64,000 nucleotides of DNA from MWBV01 sp964447315. Its GTDB lineage: Archaea; Nanobdellota; Nanobdellia; Pacearchaeales; GW2011-AR1. Position numbers and translations under genes: made by a program. The notes under the pieces were generated by a model, which was not told the origin of the DNA, made no database searches, and saw only the letters and a list, made by a program, of their open reading frames with translations. Position 1 is the stretch's first letter; each line of letters begins with the position of its first letter. Positions 61,817 through 64,000 of this stretch are shown piece after piece. Location of the stretch: positions 1-64,000 of the forward strand of contig CAYURQ010000002.1 of NCBI GenBank assembly GCA_964447315.1, in the 5' to 3' direction.

Positions 61817-62902
61817 ATGATTTTAATTTTTTTTATAAGTTCTTTAATCGCCTTAATAATATCTGGATATTTGATATTTGATTTTTTTAAAAAACTAAAA
61901 AATGATTCTTATAAGAAATCATCTAATTTATTTTTTATATTATCTTTGAGTTATTTAATTTTTGCAATATTTTTATTTTTATGGAGTTTTAATATTTTTA
62001 TTTTTCAATTAAATGATTTTTACTCTTTGTATTCATTAATGATTTTATTTCAAACATTTCTTTTATTTTATTTAATTTATGTTTTTAGAGATAAAAAAAG
62101 AATTTTTTATTTCTTTTTTTGTTATTTAACTATATTCTCATATGGATTAATAGGAGTTTCAATACCCCATCTTTTATTGATTTCAAGTTTTTTAATAATT
62201 TTATTGCTATTTATCCTAATGATTTATGTACCTCATTTTGAAAAAATATCTTTTTTAGCAATACTTTATGCATCTGTTTCATTGATAATTCAAATATTTA
62301 CTATTTTTTATGAAAAATTTTTAATTTTTGGAAGTTTAATTTCAAATATATTCTTTATGTTTTTTATATTTTATTTTTTAAAAAGAATAGAAAGATTTCC
62401 AATAGAATTTTTCAATAAAAAAAGAAAAATAAAAAAAAGAAATCCTTTAGTTGATTTTTTAAGATATTTTGTTTTTATAATAATACTTACAAATTTTATT
62501 TTTATTGGAACAATCACTGTTCATGAAGCAGGACATTTGCTTTCTTCTAGGGCTTATGATTGTGGATTTGATAGGATAATCTATGAAAGTGGATTGCCTC
62601 ATACTGAAATTTTATGTGGAGATGATTTTGCTTCATTAGAAAATGTTATTTTAGGAGGTATGTTGCTTCCTTTATTAATAGCTATTTTACTGTTTTTTGC
62701 AGGAGGAACTTTCATAAAAGAAGTTTCTCTACTGATAGCAGGATTTAATTTTATGATTTCTTATAAAGATATAATTGATTTAGGATTTACTAGAAATATA
62801 TCTTTATTTTTTTCTTTAATTGGAGGTATTTTGATTTTAGTTGCAATAATTCTTTTAGCTAAATCTAGAACAATGGAAGATGAATTTATTTATTTTGCAT
62901 AA
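61817..62902 (+). CDS. Polytopic membrane protein with HEAGH metalloprotease motif
   Basis: This 361-residue protein has some nine to ten membrane segments. The motif TVHEAGHLLSSRAYDCG (HEAGH at about 236-240) lies inside a hydrophobic helix, the arrangement of M50-type intramembrane zinc proteases and related families. A clear NPDG-type second ligand motif is not seen, so activity is uncertain. The region after the motif has two Cys (YDCGFDRII, TEILCGDDF). Placed directly after a secreted-protein gene, it could process exported proteins of the cluster, which is inference. Confidence 0.65.
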   Translation: MILIFFISSLIALIISGYLIFDFFKKLKNDSYKKSSNLFFILSLSYLIFAIFLFLWSFNIFIFQLNDFYSLYSLMILFQTFLLFYLIYVFRDKKRIFYFFFCYLTIFSYGLIGVSIPHLLLISSFLIILLLFILMIYVPHFEKISFLAILYASVSLIIQIFTIFYEKFLIFGSLISNIFFMFFIFYFLKRIERFPIEFFNKKRKIKKRNPLVDFLRYFVFIIILTNFIFIGTITVHEAGHLLSSRAYDCGFDRIIYESGLPHTEILCGDDFASLENVILGGMLLPLLIAILLFFAGGTFIKEVSLLIAGFNFMISYKDIIDLGFTRNISLFFSLIGGILILVAIILLAKSRTMEDEFIYFA

Positions 62903-62964
62903 TTAATTTAACCATACTTTTTCAGTCTAGAAAATCTTTTATACACTATTTTATTAGCTTTCTT

Positions 62965-64000
62965 ATGAAAAGAGTTTTATTTATTGTATTTATATTGTTT
63001 TTAACAATAGTTTTAACTTCAAATATAAGTGCAAATTTTGTTTGTGGACATTTAAATGATTCAAGTGAATTATCCGGTTCTTGGATAAATGTTTTAGTTT
63101 ATTATGATGAAAAAACTTCAGACATAACTTCCTGTAAAACAAGTCCTGAGAATAAATTTTGTTGTGATTTGCAAGATATAGAAAATGTTAATTGGCAAGT
63201 AAATAAAATTGTTCATGGAGAAGTTTATTTACCTGATTTAGGTTATATTGCAGGACCTGTATCTTTATCAACAACTGAAAATGGATATGATTTATTTCCA
63301 GAAATGCAATTAAAAAAAGTATTTAATTTCAACCAAGAATTTAAAAAAATATTAGTAAATGAATCAAGTGTTTTATTTAATTTAAATATTCATGAAAATT
63401 ACAATAATTTGAAATATATAGTAAATGAAAATCCTCTTTCAGAAGTTGTTGTTTGTGAAAGTTGTTCTAATGCAATTTTTGAGGTTATTCTTGAAAAAGG
63501 AAAAAATAAAATAACATTAACAGCATATAATTTAGATAATGGAAGAGAAATTTCAGAAGATTTTTATATTTATTCTTTAGATTACTTGGAATTAATTGAT
63601 GATTTTCAGTGTAAAAAATGTAAAAATCTTAATAATAATATTTATGTTCCTTCTCATGAAAAAGTTAATTTAAGTTTCAAAGTAAATTCTTCACACCCAA
63701 TTTCTGGAAAAATTAAAATTTATCATCCTATTGATTGGAGTATCTCAGAGGAATTTTTATCAAAAGATTATAGTTTAACTCATAATTTAATTGAATGGGA
63801 AATGAAAAATGATTCAAATCTTCATGAAAAAATTTATCCTTTTGTTAGTTCAGGGACTTGGTTTAAGAGAAGAGATAATTTCAAGTATGAAATACAAGAG
63901 TCTGAAATATCAAAAATAAGAAAAGTTTTAGTTCATACTTTAACTAGGTTTTTTCCAATAAGAGTTGAAAAAAGATTTTCAGATGATATTTATTTTGAAG
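62965..64000 (+). CDS. Secreted surface protein, partial (runs off the window)
   Basis: The first 345 codons are present and the end is outside the window. After a signal peptide (about 1-24), it has FVCGHLNDSSELSGSWINVLVYYDE, CKTSPENKFCCDLQDIENVNWQV, and GYIAGPVSLSTTENGYDLFPEMQLKKV, with paired Cys, a pattern I associate with exported proteins of DPANN archaea. Ig-like strands follow, with another Cys pair (VVCESCSNAIFEV) and CKKCKNLNN. No enzyme motif is seen in the visible part. Confidence 0.75.
   Translation, partial: MKRVLFIVFILFLTIVLTSNISANFVCGHLNDSSELSGSWINVLVYYDEKTSDITSCKTSPENKFCCDLQDIENVNWQVNKIVHGEVYLPDLGYIAGPVSLSTTENGYDLFPEMQLKKVFNFNQEFKKILVNESSVLFNLNIHENYNNLKYIVNENPLSEVVVCESCSNAIFEVILEKGKNKITLTAYNLDNGREISEDFYIYSLDYLELIDDFQCKKCKNLNNNIYVPSHEKVNLSFKVNSSHPISGKIKIYHPIDWSISEEFLSKDYSLTHNLIEWEMKNDSNLHEKIYPFVSSGTWFKRRDNFKYEIQESEISKIRKVLVHTLTRFFPIRVEKRFSDDIYFE

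Overview
The window is strongly AT-rich DNA from an archaeon. The evidence is both subunits of the archaeal family D DNA polymerase, an Orc1/Cdc6 initiator beside an ORB-type origin, TATA-box promoters set about 25 bp before start codons (leaderless messages), a PRC-barrel protein and HerA-type ATPases. PolD excludes most Crenarchaeota. The large number of Asn-rich secreted proteins, the small helix-turn-helix genes and a DUF5654-like membrane protein suggest a DPANN lineage of the Pacearchaeota/Woesearchaeota kind. That placement is inference. One run of 100 N (53187-53286) shows this is a draft scaffold.

Layout. 1-2308: the amino-terminal part of a Cys-rich secreted repeat protein (minus strand). 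2495-6803: an M16 peptidase, a homologue of the 16S rRNA G1405 methyltransferases (ArmA/Rmt/FmrO), a TGS-domain GTPase and a TctA-like membrane protein. 6812-13757: a replication operon on the minus strand reading cdc6, DP1, a HAD 5'-nucleotidase, DP2. 13758-14634: a gene-free candidate replication origin with two inverted ORB-like sites flanking AT-rich tandem repeats. 14635-19515: small genes with unusual repeats, namely a tetranucleotide microsatellite inside a coiled-coil/HTH gene, 10-bp phased iteron-like repeats upstream of a second coiled-coil/HTH gene, and a 28-bp direct repeat between single small genes. 19564-64000: almost entirely cell-surface genes.

Surface region. Two membrane-spanning proteins (26297-28699 and 53548-57072) join different extracellular beta-domains to nearly the same cytoplasmic HerA-like ATPase. 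Around them lie single-pass proteins that share an extracellular/juxtamembrane domain and a short helical cytoplasmic tail (1212, 721 and 681 residues), coiled-coil cytoplasmic proteins, small secreted proteins, a 4548-residue Ig-repeat protein, a CWB2-like protein that may be an envelope component, and a membrane metalloprotease. A Lys-rich motif of the form KKIIKKIVKKP is shared by three otherwise unrelated cytoplasmic tails. A six-gene minus-strand operon (35502 to 28704) is headed by an AbrB-type regulator with likely operator repeats in front of it.

The best candidate for an undescribed system is this HerA-anchored surface apparatus: an ATPase motor physically fused to exported domains and encoded with matching secreted and tail-bearing partners. 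The strongest small-scale signals are the origin, the 28-bp inter-gene repeat array, the phased 10-bp repeats, the in-frame CAGA tract and an exact 582-bp tandem duplication in the giant gene.
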